From assembly GCA_013139395.1 (NCBI GenBank), contig WTAX01000376.1, positions 1-7,200 on the forward strand: a DNA stretch of 7,200 nt, in the 5' to 3' direction. Made by a program: the position numbers and the translations under genes. The stretch is from Gammaproteobacteria bacterium (lineage in GTDB: Bacteria > Pseudomonadota > Gammaproteobacteria > GRL18). Shown here piece by piece: positions 1 through 7,057 of the stretch; position 1 is the first letter of the stretch, and every line of letters starts with the position of its first letter. The notes beneath the pieces are model-generated. The model had not been told where the DNA came from, searched no databases, and saw only the letters and a program-made list of their open reading frames with translations.

Positions 1-94
1 GAATACCACAACGACAGGCACACATATAACAGGTCGTATTTTTGACCTCAATATGATCGTTAGAATCAGCTGCTACATTATTCTCTGAGTGCAT
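1..94 (-). CDS. N-terminus of a molybdopterin oxidoreductase, SoeA-like (partial)
   Basis: Only the first 31 residues are in the window; the gene continues past the left edge. Reading starts at ATG (94-92), with AAGAGG ten bases upstream as a ribosome binding site. Residues 20-31 read TTCYMCACRCGI. This gives Cys22, Cys25 and Cys29 in the CX2CX3C spacing that binds the [4Fe-4S] cluster at the N-terminus of Mo/W-bisPGD enzymes, plus an extra Cys27. There is no twin-arginine or other signal peptide before the motif, so the enzyme is probably cytoplasmic. The CYMCACRCGI context resembles, from memory, SoeA, the catalytic subunit of the SoeABC sulfite dehydrogenase in sulfur-oxidising bacteria. 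Other cytoplasmic members of the family (formate dehydrogenase or assimilatory nitrate reductase types) are not excluded by 31 residues. Membership of the molybdoenzyme family is fairly secure; the substrate is not. Confidence 0.7.
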   Translation of the reverse strand, partial: MHSENNVAADSNDHIEVKNTTCYMCACRCGI

Positions 95-143
95 TCAGAT
101 AAAACCTCTTTAAACGCCATTGAAAAATCTAATCTAGTATTTT

Positions 144-149
144 ATTATA
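144..149 (-). promoter_or_regulatory. -10 element for the molybdoenzyme gene
   Basis: The minus strand reads TATAAT, a perfect sigma-70 -10 hexamer. Seventeen bases further upstream the -35 position (172-167, AATAGT) is poor. This is usual where an FNR-type activator overlapping the -35 region replaces it, as the box at 171-184 would. The predicted start site is near 137, giving a leader of about 43 bases before the ATG at 94. Confidence 0.55.
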
Positions 150-170
150 ATATACTAATTTGTTCTACTA

Positions 171-184
171 TTGACATAAATCAA
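171..184. promoter_or_regulatory. FNR/Anr-type binding site
   Basis: The sequence TTGACATAAATCAA matches the FNR/Anr consensus TTGAT-N4-ATCAA at nine of the ten defined bases; the one difference is T to C in the left half. Its centre, 177.5, lies 40.5 bp upstream of the start point predicted from the minus-strand TATAAT at 144-149. That is essentially the -41.5 position of class II FNR-activated promoters. The likely target is therefore the molybdoenzyme gene starting at 94. A CRP-family relative such as Dnr could use the same site. Confidence 0.6.
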
Positions 185-274
185 TGCATGATACTACCAC
201 CAAAGAGTTAATTTAATGCATATGTTGCGACTTTCTCTATTACTTTTGGGTAGCATTAAAAAATAACCTGAAAT

Positions 275-304
275 ACGACAATCGCTTATTTATTTTGTTA
301 AAAT
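275..304 (+). promoter_or_regulatory. Weak candidate promoter for tcdA
   Basis: TAAAAT (299-304) matches the -10 consensus at five of six bases, and ACGACA (275-280) is a four-of-six -35 with an 18-base spacer. The start site would be near 311, about 28 bases before the tcdA start. The region is AT-rich, so chance matches are common, and this call is tentative. Confidence 0.3.
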
Positions 305-338
305 TTACCCATCTATCACATTAAGAGTAAGTAAAAAA

Positions 339-1142
339 GTGACATCCCATTCTCAATATTCTGAACGCTTTGCCGGCATTCAACGCCTTTACGGCATAAA
401 CAAGGCAAAGATTATTCCTACGTTACATATTTGTGTGATTGGCATTGGCGGTGTGGGTTCATGGGCTGTTGAAGCCTTAGCCCGTTCTGGTGTTGGTGAA
501 ATTACATTGATTGATAATGATGATATTGCCCTGTCTAATATGAACCGGCAAGTTCACACTCTGGATAAAACCATAAACCAGTCAAAAGTCCTGGCAATGC
601 AGGAAAGAGTATTACAAATCAATCCTGAGTGTCGCTGTCATGCTATTGATGATCTGGTCACCCAAAGCAATCTGAGCAAATACTTTTCTCAGGACTCTCC
701 TTTTGATTATGTGATTGATGCTATTGACAGCGCAAAACAAAAAAGTGCGCTTATTTATTATTGTAGACGAAATAAAATTCCGATTATTACCACAGGCGGT
801 GCAGGTGGTCTGGTTGATCCTACGGCGATACAAATTAAAGACTTAAGTAAAACTCATAATGATCCTCTGGCCGCTAATGTACGTTCTCAATTACGCTATA
901 ATTATAATTTTTCCCGTAATACTAAAAGGCGTTTTGGCATAGAATGTGTCTATTCCACTGAACAGCAACTCTATCCACAAGCAGATGGCAGTATCGGTCA
1001 GGAAAAACCAGATACAAAAGGTATTAACCTGGATTGTAACTTTGGCTATGGTTCTTCCAGTTGTGTGACATCCGTTTTTGGTTTTGTGGCAGCAGCCAGG
1101 GTCATAGAAAAATCAATAATTAAAGCAAAGCGTATAGAATAA
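339..1142 (+). CDS. tcdA: tRNA threonylcarbamoyladenosine dehydratase TcdA
   Basis: TcdA (also called CsdL or YgdL) is a cytoplasmic E1-like enzyme. It uses ATP to dehydrate t6A at tRNA position 37 to the cyclic form ct6A, which aids decoding of ANN codons. The 267 residues match the usual length (268 in E. coli). The Rossmann nucleotide-binding motif GIGGVGSW is at residues 35-42, followed by NMNRQVHT at 67-74, the conserved E1-like ATP-site segment. VIDAID is at 125-130 and TTGGAGG at 151-157. The start is GTG, supported by AAGAG about 11 bases upstream; no upstream in-frame ATG is as well placed. Its function has no known link to nitrate respiration. It is convergent with the nap operon and shares a terminator region with it. 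The family assignment is secure. Confidence 0.95.
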   Translation: MTSHSQYSERFAGIQRLYGINKAKIIPTLHICVIGIGGVGSWAVEALARSGVGEITLIDNDDIALSNMNRQVHTLDKTINQSKVLAMQERVLQINPECRCHAIDDLVTQSNLSKYFSQDSPFDYVIDAIDSAKQKSALIYYCRRNKIPIITTGGAGGLVDPTAIQIKDLSKTHNDPLAANVRSQLRYNYNFSRNTKRRFGIECVYSTEQQLYPQADGSIGQEKPDTKGINLDCNFGYGSSSCVTSVFGFVAAARVIEKSIIKAKRIE

Positions 1143-1247
1143 GAGGATAGCCTGCCGCAACCATAGCAGCCAGGATTGTAATAGTACTGGATGAACGAAC
1201 CATCACGATGGGCATTGCGCCAAATGAATATGAAATGATTTCTGCAT

Positions 1248-1282
1248 AAAAAAAGCCTGCGGGTTAGGCAGGCCATTCTTTT
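1248..1282. terminator. Bidirectional rho-independent terminator between tcdA and nap
   Basis: GCCTGC (1255-1260) pairs with GCAGGC (1268-1273) around a seven-base loop. On the minus strand the hairpin is followed at once by seven T (1254-1248), a classic intrinsic terminator for the nap operon about 65-90 bases after the napC stop. On the plus strand the same stem is followed by a looser T-rich tail, CATTCTTTT (1274-1282), which could end tcdA transcripts. The position between two convergent genes fits a shared terminator. Confidence 0.85.
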
Positions 1283-1321
1283 AAAACAAAGAGCTAAAAC
1301 AAAGAGCTAGAACAAAGTTGT
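1283..1321. repeat. Three tandem 13-bp units
   Basis: AAAACAAAGAGCT occurs twice back to back (1283-1295 and 1296-1308). A diverged third copy, AGAACAAAGTTGT (1309-1321), matches at nine of thirteen positions. The array lies in the napC 3' untranslated region, between the napC stop and the terminator. It is most simply a slippage-derived microrepeat; no function is evident. Confidence 0.8.
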
Positions 1322-1338
1322 AGAAAAATCAAAACATT

Positions 1339-1926
1339 TTAGTCATCTTTTTCTTCATCTTCCTCTTCTCCTCCCGGAGTATCATCAGCAGGGTCATAAC
1401 CTGCAGGTAACTCGTGAGCAATTCCCTTATGACACTGAATACACGTCCAGCCATTATCAATTGCTTCTTCATGACGATCGGAGCTGCGCGATTCCTGTTT
1501 ATCAAAATCCATAGAATCAAAATCATGACAATTACGACATTCACGAGAATCAGTACCTAACATCCGTTTCCATTCATTTTGAGCCAGTTGAAGACGTTTT
1601 GCTTCAAACTTCTCGGGTGTATCAATTGTACCTAACAGCTTGTGATAGATTTCATTAGAAGCCTTAATCTTACGAATTATCTTATGTATCCATTCTTTAG
1701 GTACATGACAATCCGGACAAGTAGCTCTTACACCGGTACGGTTTGAATAGTGAATAGTATCTGTATATTCCTGGTAGACATTTTCTTCCATTTCATGACA
1801 GGAAATACAAAATGACTCTTGATTGGTGGCTTCCATAGCAGTATTAAAACCACCCCAGAAAATAACACCCAAAACAAAACCAAAAAACAGTACTTTAAAT
1901 GTACCTTCTTTTGAAAATAATCCCAT
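1339..1926 (-). CDS. napC: Membrane-anchored tetraheme cytochrome c, quinol dehydrogenase NapC
   Basis: NapC is a NapC/NirT-family cytochrome that oxidises membrane quinol and passes electrons to NapB in the periplasm. The 195-residue protein has one N-terminal membrane helix (about residues 11-30) that serves as anchor. Four CXXCH heme c motifs follow at residues 40-44, 70-74, 130-134 and 162-166. Met46 in CHEM just after the first motif is the kind of axial ligand seen at heme 1 in this family. The last 18 residues are strongly acidic (11 Asp/Glu), which is not a family hallmark. The ATG start (1926-1924) has a modest GGGGA ribosome site upstream. It is the last gene of the operon, 135 bases after napB and separated from it by an inverted repeat. 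NirT or CymA could be confused with it on sequence alone, but the operon context settles NapC. Confidence 0.95.
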   Translation of the reverse strand: MGLFSKEGTFKVLFFGFVLGVIFWGGFNTAMEATNQESFCISCHEMEENVYQEYTDTIHYSNRTGVRATCPDCHVPKEWIHKIIRKIKASNEIYHKLLGTIDTPEKFEAKRLQLAQNEWKRMLGTDSRECRNCHDFDSMDFDKQESRSSDRHEEAIDNGWTCIQCHKGIAHELPAGYDPADDTPGGEEEDEEKDD

Positions 1927-1969
1927 TATTCTTAATCCCCATCTCTATTGTAAAGAGTTTTAGTAAAAA

Positions 1970-2017
1970 TCTAAAAATCTGATTGACGGATTGTACACCA
2001 TCAAACAGATTATTAGA
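1970..2017 (-). terminator. Imperfect inverted repeat with T-rich tail between napB and napC
   Basis: Arms 1970-1986 and 2001-2017 pair over 15 bp, interrupted by two A-A mismatches, around a 14-base loop. Read on the minus strand, the inner stem is AATCTGTTTGA/TCAATCAGATT. It is followed by TTTAGATTTTT, so it resembles a weak intrinsic terminator or attenuator that would reduce read-through into napC. The stem is AT-rich and a stop is far from certain; an RNA-processing or stabilising stem protecting the napB 3' end is an equal possibility. Confidence 0.4.
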
Positions 2018-2061
2018 ATATACCCATAGTATTAATATGGATTTATTTACCAGGAGCTTTA

Positions 2062-2514
2062 CTAAATACCTTCAAACACATTTTCTACCAGTGGGTTGTC
2101 CTTAGTTTGAGGCGCATGACACTGGTTACAGAAATAGCGACGGCTGGATATGGTCTTTAGTGTTTCACCATCACGAGTGATGTAATGACTATCACCAACC
2201 TTAGGTGCTTTTTCTTTCTTATAGGCTTTTTCACTATGACACTTCATACAACCATTTCCTTTTAAAGAAATTTTATATTTATCAATGGTATGAGGAATCA
2301 TCGGCGGCTGTAGTTTGAAGCTACGTTCAATACCACCTTCTACAGTAGCAATCTTATGCTTACCAGCTTTATTGGCTTTGTTATCAAGGGCACTATCACC
2401 ACGTAGTGATTGCACCGACATTGCTGCTGATGAAAACATCACTGCTGTCATCGCTAATAGAAAAATCGTTATACTCCTGGTAAAAAGAGCTTTTTGATTT
2501 ATACGTTTAAACAT
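2062..2514 (-). CDS. napB: Periplasmic diheme cytochrome c, nitrate reductase small subunit NapB
   Basis: NapB carries electrons from NapC or NapGH to NapA in the periplasm. The 150-residue precursor begins with a Sec-type signal peptide: basic residues at 3-13, a hydrophobic core at about 15-30, and likely cleavage near residues 31-36. Two CXXCH heme motifs stand at 89-93 and 129-133. The family's conserved context is present: QPPMIPH at 69-75, GDSHYITRDG at 107-116, and SRRYFC before the second heme with CHAPQ after it. His75 and His110 are the expected distal heme ligands. The ATG start follows GGAG with a seven-base spacer. The gene sits 83 bases after napH and 135 bases before napC. Length and motifs are normal for the family. 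Confidence 0.97.
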   Translation of the reverse strand: MFKRINQKALFTRSITIFLLAMTAVMFSSAAMSVQSLRGDSALDNKANKAGKHKIATVEGGIERSFKLQPPMIPHTIDKYKISLKGNGCMKCHSEKAYKKEKAPKVGDSHYITRDGETLKTISSRRYFCNQCHAPQTKDNPLVENVFEGI

Positions 2515-2597
2515 TTTTTTTCTCCATTAAAAATCAGAAGTTTAAAGTTCAGATTTGAAATTACAGTTCTTAAAATAAGAAGCTTTAGTTAAAGTGT

Positions 2598-3458
2598 TCA
2601 GCTTTTAAAACGATTGGAAAAATTAAATACATCTTCATCACAAACATCAATACAACGACCACAATTAGTACAATTACCATCATCAATTAATGGACTAATG
2701 CCTTTATCTGCACCTTTTAACGCAGGTGTTATCACCTTTGGTTCAGGACAGACAACATAGCAGTCATTACAATCATCACATTGATCACGCTTGGCAGCAC
2801 TCACCCGAAGCAGACTTTTTGTCCCTAACAGACTATAAAAAGCACCTACTGGACACAAATGACCACACCATCCCCGCTGACTGATAAATATGTCAAACAA
2901 AAAGATAGCAACAATCACCATCCAGGCCCAGCCCATACCAAAAATGATTCCGCGAAACATCAATGATACCGGGTTGAACAACTCCCAGACAATTGCCCCG
3001 GTAATTGGTGGTAAAATCAGTGTCAGAGCCAGTAACCAGTAGCGCGTGCTTCTGGCAAAATGACTGGACACTTTTAAACCAAGCTTTCTGCGTACCCAGC
3101 CTGCCGTATCAGTCACAATATTGACCGGACATATCCAGGAACAGTAAACCCGTCCACCAACTAACAGATAAAAAACCAAAACAATGGTCACACCAATCAG
3201 GCCGCTAGTCACGGGAACATTCCCGGACATTAAGCCTTGCAGCATAACATACGGATCAGAAAGCGGTAATATATCCAGCGTCAGACTCGACGCCATATTA
3301 CCTTTTACAATCCAGATCCCAAAAACAGGTCCCATTAAAAAAAGCGCCAGAATACCAAGTTGACTGATTCTACGAAAAATCAACCACTTATATGCTCCAA
3401 ACCAACCTTTTTTGGCAATAGCCTGTGTTCCAGGCTGCTGTTTCTGTTCAACCATCAT
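2598..3458 (-). CDS. napH: Membrane iron-sulfur quinol dehydrogenase component NapH
   Basis: NapH is the membrane partner of NapG; together they oxidise (mena/ubi)quinol and feed electrons towards NapB. The 286 residues (E. coli 287) show four membrane helices at about 30-50, 84-103, 140-160 and 171-193. Two CX3CP motifs lie at the membrane edge: CSWICP at 106-111 and CGHLCP at 198-203. A cytoplasmic C-terminal ferredoxin domain has Cys227/230/233/237 and Cys263/266/269/273, enough for two [4Fe-4S] clusters. The start ATG overlaps the napG stop in an ATGA tetranucleotide, so translation is probably coupled; AGGAG sits upstream. A second ATG follows directly, so the true start could be one codon later. 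There are no signs of damage. Confidence 0.96.
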   Translation of the reverse strand: MMVEQKQQPGTQAIAKKGWFGAYKWLIFRRISQLGILALFLMGPVFGIWIVKGNMASSLTLDILPLSDPYVMLQGLMSGNVPVTSGLIGVTIVLVFYLLVGGRVYCSWICPVNIVTDTAGWVRRKLGLKVSSHFARSTRYWLLALTLILPPITGAIVWELFNPVSLMFRGIIFGMGWAWMVIVAIFLFDIFISQRGWCGHLCPVGAFYSLLGTKSLLRVSAAKRDQCDDCNDCYVVCPEPKVITPALKGADKGISPLIDDGNCTNCGRCIDVCDEDVFNFSNRFKS

Positions 3459-4360
3459 TTACTCTCCTGTTCCTGCAGCTTTTTCAAGCTGTCCAGAGGA
3501 TTAGAAGAGTACGGTGAAGCATCTGACGATTCAGGCGGTAATGATAAACCACCCTTATTGTAGTCATACGTTACACCCTCAGGTAAGTTATAACGGTGTT
3601 CCACATCCGGTGTCACCAGGCTCTTGCCCGCGACTTTTTTCTGTTTCCAGCCGAATCGATAATGCTCACCTACTAAGCCTTTAGCCAGCTCCATAGGCAG
3701 CACTTTGATTGCCGCTTCTTCCAGAATACAAGCCTTTTCACACTTGCCGCAGCCTGTACAGGCATCGGAATGAACCACCGGTATAAACAAAGCATGTTTA
3801 CCCGAACGACGGTTATGCTGCATTTCAATTGTAATCGCATCGCCCTGTACCGGGCAGACATTAAAACACACTTCGCAGCGCAGACCCTGAAAGGCAATGC
3901 ATTCTTCCTGATCGATTAATACCGCAAGACCCATACGGGCATCGTCAATATTATCCAGCTCATGGCTTAATGCATTAGTCGGACAGGCCGCTGCACAAGG
4001 TATATGTTCACACATCTCACACGGTTTATCCCGAGCCACAAAATAAGGAGTTCCCATAGCAACGGAATCTCCCAATTCTGCCAATCTCAGCATGTCATAA
4101 GGGCAGTCTCTGACACAGAGTCCACAACGAATACAGGCACCTGAGAATTCTGGTTCAGGTAATGCACCCGGTGGTCGGATAACCCAGGCTGGATGGGACT
4201 CAACCTGGCGGGAATAAGTCCCCATGCCAAGTCCCAGCAACCCTGCACCACACGCAGATTTGAGTGTATCACCCAAAAACTTGCGCCGGTTCAGTGTTGC
4301 CCTCTTTTTAAGAGAAGTTCCAGTCTGAGCAGTATCCCCCCGCCCTTGCGTATTTGACAC
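3455..4360 (-). CDS. napG: Periplasmic polyferredoxin NapG with C-terminal extension
   Basis: NapG is a Tat-exported ferredoxin with four [4Fe-4S] clusters that works with NapH in quinol oxidation. A twin-arginine signal is seen as NRRKFLG at 24-30, then a Gly/Ala/Leu-rich stretch to about 48. Cluster cysteines are 76/79/82/86, 114/117/122/126, 154/162/165/169 and 201/204/207/211, all complete. The 301-residue length exceeds the 231 of E. coli NapG as I recall it. The homologous part ends near residue 247, after HYRFGW. The remaining 55 or so residues are polar and Ser/Pro-rich and end in a Lys/Gln/Glu segment with no recognised domain. The start is GTG (4360-4358), nine bases after AGAGG. 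A 162-base gap with a strong hairpin separates it from napA; its 3' end overlaps napH by four bases. Confidence 0.95.
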   Translation of the reverse strand: MSNTQGRGDTAQTGTSLKKRATLNRRKFLGDTLKSACGAGLLGLGMGTYSRQVESHPAWVIRPPGALPEPEFSGACIRCGLCVRDCPYDMLRLAELGDSVAMGTPYFVARDKPCEMCEHIPCAAACPTNALSHELDNIDDARMGLAVLIDQEECIAFQGLRCEVCFNVCPVQGDAITIEMQHNRRSGKHALFIPVVHSDACTGCGKCEKACILEEAAIKVLPMELAKGLVGEHYRFGWKQKKVAGKSLVTPDVEHRYNLPEGVTYDYNKGGLSLPPESSDASPYSSNPLDSLKKLQEQESK

Positions 4361-4402
4361 GTAAATTTACCTCTTCAGTTCATAGTCATGTTTATAATGT
4401 CT

Positions 4403-4459
4403 GTCTTCCCTGTTACTTTCATATAAATTGACTTCATATAAAGAAAGAACAGGGAAGAC
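4403..4459 (-). other. Hairpin in the napA-napG spacer
   Basis: A perfect 12-bp inverted repeat (GTCTTCCCTGTT at 4403-4414, AACAGGGAAGAC at 4448-4459) is continued inward by CTTTC/GAAAG (4416-4420, 4443-4447) after a single bulged A. This makes 17 paired bases around a 22-base loop. The inner arm and loop also hold a direct repeat, TTCATATAAA (4418-4427 and 4433-4442). No T run follows on either strand, so it is not a standard intrinsic terminator. An mRNA-stabilising or processing stem at the 3' end of the napDA message is the most likely role. A protein-binding palindrome or partial terminator remains possible. Confidence 0.7.
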
Positions 4460-4522
4460 GATACTTCATTTGTAACAATTACTGTAAAAACAGCTGTATT
4501 AATTCTCCAATCGCTTAAATAA

Positions 4523-7057
4523 TTAAGCTTTCACAACCTTACAAGCACATTTTTTGTAATCGGTTTCTTTAGAAAGCGGATCAGTAGCATCCAGGGTTGC
4601 TTTATTGATCAAACGACCTGCATCAAACCAGGGAACAAATACCAGACCTTCTGGTGGTTTATTACGTCCCTTCGTTTCAACTCGTGCTTCAATCTCACCA
4701 CGAATAGTCATCAGCTTCGCTATAGAACCATTACGCAACTTGCGCTTCTTGGCATCTTTTTTGTGCATATAGATAACGGCATCAGGCACTGCACGATAAA
4801 GTTCAGGTACACGACGAGTCATAGAACCAGAATGCCAGTGTTCAAGGACACGACCGGTACATAACCATAAATCATGCTCTTTATCCGGACTTTCTGCAGG
4901 CTCTTCATAAGGTGCAGAAATAATTTTCGCTCTGCCGCCGTTTTTCTTATGGTTACCATAGAAATAAGCATCACCTTTTTTACCATCCGCATTATACTTG
5001 GCAACATAAGGATCATAACCTTCACGGAAACGCCATAAGGTTTCTTTGCCATCCACTACAGGCCAGCGTAAACCACGCGTTTTATGATACACATCAAAAT
5101 CAGCTAAATCGTGCGCATGTCCGCGACCAAATGCAGCATATTCTTCAAACAGACCTTTTTGCACATAATAGCCAAAATGCTCCATTTCATGGTTATTGTA
5201 TTTATTACCTTCACCATCAGTGACTTGCTGACTTGGGAATTTATTAACCTGACCATTTTCAAATAAAACTTCGTACATGGTTTTGTCTTTATATTCCGGC
5301 ATTTTAGCCAATAAATCTTCTGGCCAGACTTCAGTCATTTTGAAGCGCTTAGTAAATTCCATTACCTGCCATAAATCTGATTTAGATTCGCCCGGTGCAG
5401 AAACCTGCTCACGCCAGAATTGAGTACGACGCTCGGCATTACCATAAGCACCTTCTTTCTCAACCCACATTGCGGTTGGTAAGATAAGATCACCGGCCAT
5501 AGCTGTAACTGTTGGATACGGATCAGAAACGGTGATGAAGTTAGCAGGATTACGATAACCCGGCCATGTTTCTTCATTAAAGTTTGCTGCTGCCTGAGCA
5601 TTATTAGTACACTGAACCCAGTAAGCATTCAGCTTGCCGTCTTTCAACATACGGTTTTGCAGTACGGCGTGATAACCCGGCTTAGGATTAATAGTACCCT
5701 TAGGCAGTTTCCAGATTTTCTCAGCAGTATCACGATGCGCTTCTTTCTTAACCACTAAATCAGCAGGCAGACGATGAGCAAAGGTACCTACTTCACGAGC
5801 AGTACCACAAGCTGAAGGCTGGCCAGTCAATGAGAATGGACCGCTGCCTGGCTTGGAAATCTTACCGGTTAATAAGTGAACGTTATAGCAAAGACCATTG
5901 ACCCAAACACCACGTGTGTGCTGGTTAAAGCCCATAGTCCATAAAGAAGTAATCTTCTTCTTAGGATCAGCATACAATTTAGCCAGTTTCAGCAAGTTCT
6001 TCTTAGGGACACCAGACATTTTACTGGTGTATTCCAGAGTATAAGGCTTAACAGACTTAGCATACTCCTCAAAACTGATTTTTGGATGTGCACCCTTGGT
6101 TTTGCCATTGTTTTTAGCTTTTTTCTCAAGTGCATGATCCGGACGTAAACCATAACCAATATCTGTTGTTGCCTGATGGAATGCGACATGTTCTTTAACG
6201 AAGTCTTTATCCATTGCATCATTCTCAATAATATAGTTGGCTATATAGTTAAGAATGGCTAAGTCAGTTTGTGGTTTGAAAATCATACCGTTATCAGCAA
6301 GTTCGAATGAACGATGTGTAAAGGTTGATAATACGTGTACTTCACAGTCTTTTTTAGTCAGACGAGTATCAGTGATACGTGACCATAAGATAGGGTGCAT
6401 CTCTGCCATGTTAGAACCCCAAAGAACAAATGCATCAGCATGTTCCAGGTCATCATAACACCCCATTGGTTCATCAATACCAAAACCACGCATGAAGGCA
6501 CCTACGGCAGAAGCCATACAGTGACGCGCATTAGGGTCAAGGTTATTGGAACGGAAACCGCCTTTGATCATTTTGGAAGCGGCATAGCCTTCCCAAACTG
6601 TCCACTGACCTGAACCAAACATACCAACAGCAGTAGGTCCTTTTTCTTTCAGTGTTGTTTTCCACTTGTCGGCCATGGTATCAAATGCTTCATCCCATGA
6701 TACTTCAGTAAAATCACCGTTTTTATCATACTTACCACCCTTCTTACGAAGTAATGGTTTAGTTAAACGATCTTTACCGTACATAATCTTGGTCAGGAAA
6801 TAACCTTTAATACAGTTAAGTCCTTTGTTTACTGGTGCATCCGGATCGCCCTGGTTGGCAACCATTTTGCCACCCTTCGTACCGACCAGAACACTACAAC
6901 CCGTTCCACAAAAACGGCAAGCGGCCTTGTCCCAGCGGATACCGTCGTCAGCAGAATCTGCTGCTTTGGTTACGCTAACGGGTAAGGTTACACCTGCTAC
7001 AGTTGCGGCTGCAACGGCTGCGTTGTTTTTTATAAAATCACGCCTTGTTATACTCAC
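4523..7057 (-). CDS. napA: Periplasmic nitrate reductase catalytic subunit NapA
   Basis: NapA reduces nitrate to nitrite in the periplasm at a Mo-bisPGD centre, taking electrons from NapB through one [4Fe-4S] cluster. The 844-residue precursor (E. coli 828) starts with a Tat signal: TRRDFIK at 4-10, an Ala/Val-rich core at 13-25, and cleavage likely near residues 31-33. Cluster cysteines are 47, 50, 54 and 82 (CX2CX3CX27C). Lys84 in NCIKGY is the conserved residue on the electron path to molybdenum. Cys180 in NARHCMAS is the molybdenum ligand that marks NapA, where the membrane-bound NarG type has Asp. The C-terminus ([12 protein letters not shown]) is typical. The start is GTG (7057-7055), sharing one base with the napD TAG stop, and AGGAG lies eight bases upstream inside napD. 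All expected residues are present. Confidence 0.98.
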   Translation of the reverse strand: MSITRRDFIKNNAAVAAATVAGVTLPVSVTKAADSADDGIRWDKAACRFCGTGCSVLVGTKGGKMVANQGDPDAPVNKGLNCIKGYFLTKIMYGKDRLTKPLLRKKGGKYDKNGDFTEVSWDEAFDTMADKWKTTLKEKGPTAVGMFGSGQWTVWEGYAASKMIKGGFRSNNLDPNARHCMASAVGAFMRGFGIDEPMGCYDDLEHADAFVLWGSNMAEMHPILWSRITDTRLTKKDCEVHVLSTFTHRSFELADNGMIFKPQTDLAILNYIANYIIENDAMDKDFVKEHVAFHQATTDIGYGLRPDHALEKKAKNNGKTKGAHPKISFEEYAKSVKPYTLEYTSKMSGVPKKNLLKLAKLYADPKKKITSLWTMGFNQHTRGVWVNGLCYNVHLLTGKISKPGSGPFSLTGQPSACGTAREVGTFAHRLPADLVVKKEAHRDTAEKIWKLPKGTINPKPGYHAVLQNRMLKDGKLNAYWVQCTNNAQAAANFNEETWPGYRNPANFITVSDPYPTVTAMAGDLILPTAMWVEKEGAYGNAERRTQFWREQVSAPGESKSDLWQVMEFTKRFKMTEVWPEDLLAKMPEYKDKTMYEVLFENGQVNKFPSQQVTDGEGNKYNNHEMEHFGYYVQKGLFEEYAAFGRGHAHDLADFDVYHKTRGLRWPVVDGKETLWRFREGYDPYVAKYNADGKKGDAYFYGNHKKNGGRAKIISAPYEEPAESPDKEHDLWLCTGRVLEHWHSGSMTRRVPELYRAVPDAVIYMHKKDAKKRKLRNGSIAKLMTIRGEIEARVETKGRNKPPEGLVFVPWFDAGRLINKATLDATDPLSKETDYKKCACKVVKA

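Noticed and set aside
171..219. FNR box acting on tcdA in the plus direction
   Set aside because: At -41.5 the plus-strand -10 would be GTTAAT, a weak match, and the leader to tcdA would be about 120 bases. The minus-strand TATAAT fits much better, and tcdA is a housekeeping gene.
306..312. TACCCAT, a NarL/NarP heptamer match (also at 2021-2027)
   Set aside because: Neither copy has a partner in the 7-2-7 inverted arrangement expected for NarP, and single heptamers arise often by chance.
2583..2594. CTTTAGTTAAAG quasi-palindrome after napH
   Set aside because: Five-base AT-rich arms with a two-base loop cannot form a credible hairpin, and no known site matches.
4482..4497. Small palindromes CTGTAAAAACAG and ACAGCTGT after napA
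   Set aside because: Stems of only four base pairs in AT-rich sequence are too weak to call a terminator.
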